This document shows positions 62,999-63,535 of a DNA stretch of 63,535 bases, in pieces. The stretch spans positions 13,032-76,566 of the forward strand of contig NZ_DCLL01000025.1 of the NCBI RefSeq assembly GCF_002321025.1. The letters run 5' to 3'. Each line of letters begins with the position of its first letter. Positions within the stretch are counted from its first letter, which is position 1. This DNA comes from Acinetobacter lwoffii. Its GTDB lineage: Bacteria > Pseudomonadota > Gammaproteobacteria > Pseudomonadales > Moraxellaceae. The notes under the pieces were generated by a model, which saw only the letters and a program-made list of their open reading frames with translations, searched no databases and was not told where the DNA came from. The position numbers and the translations under genes were made by a program.

Positions 62999-63535
62999 TT
63001 TCTTTCCCCCGGAAATGCACAACTGCACAAATCTTGATCTTAGATTTATGCCAATATATTTTGATTTCATTGTGCAGCGTTTTATAAATATGCTCAAATA
63101 TATTTGATTTATAAAGAAAATATTTTTCAATATTTGTGTGATGTGCTTCAATAAAAATTAAATTAAGTAGAAGTATTCAAGCTTTTTAAAGCAACTCTGC
63201 GAAAAAAATAGGATTGTAATTTTAAAGGTTGAATTCTCGCAGATGACTCATTATTTATCATTTATGATATATAGAGTGTTATTTTTTTCTTATGATTACC
63301 AACTCCTCTATTTTTCATGTACCAATTTCGGTTCTACCACATGTAATAATGACTTATGAAAAATAAGACAATGTTTATAAAAATTGAATAAAATCGTGGA
63401 ACTTTGCCCAAATAATAAGCGTGGAACTTCGTAAATTATCAAAAAAACCCAATTCATCTAAGTTAGGTTTTCCAATATAATATAACCTAATAATTTATAT
63501 GAAATAAAAAATTGATGTTATTCCCAAGTAGAAAT
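62999..63535. other. 537-bp AT-rich region without genes at the window end
   Basis: No gene seen on either strand. It includes the pilU promoter region, two direct copies of CGTGGAACTT (63395-63404 and 63420-63429) 25 bases apart, and TTAGGTT-N14-AACCTAA (63463-63490). The repeats could be part of a mobile-element end lying beyond the window. Confidence 0.35.

Overview
The window looks like chromosomal DNA of an environmental Acinetobacter (moderate, slightly AT-rich base composition). Pointers are an AbeS-type SMR pump, a DcaP-type porin, a BenM/CatM-type regulator with the ATAC-N7-GTAT operator used in Acinetobacter, and a complete benzoate-to-3-oxoadipate pathway. I saw no rRNA, tRNA, CRISPR array, prophage or intact insertion sequence.

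Left part (1-13,100): after an AbeS-like pump comes a guanidine-nitrogen catabolic locus, all on the minus strand. One operon starts with a sigma-54-type promoter and a guanidine-I (ykkC) riboswitch and encodes the two DUF1989 proteins (carboxyguanidine deiminase subunits) and a biotin-dependent guanidine/urea carboxylase. A second operon encodes a 43-residue ORF, a NikR-like repressor that has lost most nickel ligands, allophanate hydrolase and an orphan periplasmic binding lipoprotein; it too starts at a sigma-54-type promoter. A third sigma-54-type promoter lies upstream and would produce a structured RNA of about 180 nt ending at an intrinsic terminator. The two operons are separated by an AT-rich island with an OLD-family ATPase/Toprim nuclease and a divergent Phd/YefM-like protein, a candidate defence module.

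Middle left (13,100-21,700): a LysR regulator, a HAD phosphatase, a small lipoprotein, a fatty-acid desaturase with its ferredoxin-reductase partner, an acyl-CoA synthetase and a MocR-type regulator.

Centre (21,700-37,060): a DcaP-like porin and an aromatic-acid MFS transporter, one BenM-type regulator, then twelve genes in one direction: catB catC catA benA benB benC benD benE catI catJ catF catD. They convert benzoate via catechol and muconate to succinyl-CoA and acetyl-CoA. The ben block sits inside the cat block, with intercistronic hairpins and REP-like elements at several junctions and one strong terminator at the end.

Right part (37,060-63,535): mostly housekeeping or accessory single genes: an EamA transporter, an AT-rich pair of unknown genes, a zinc metallopeptidase, a thiolase/acyl-CoA dehydrogenase pair with a divergent TetR regulator, a copper operon copA-cueR-copZ with a readable CueR promoter, cysK next to a BigR-like ArsR regulator and a SulP transporter, sstT, DUF1275 and DUF2058 proteins, an MscS channel, an ABC exporter, an AraC regulator, gcvH, an MFS transporter and pilU. 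The last 500 bases hold no gene.
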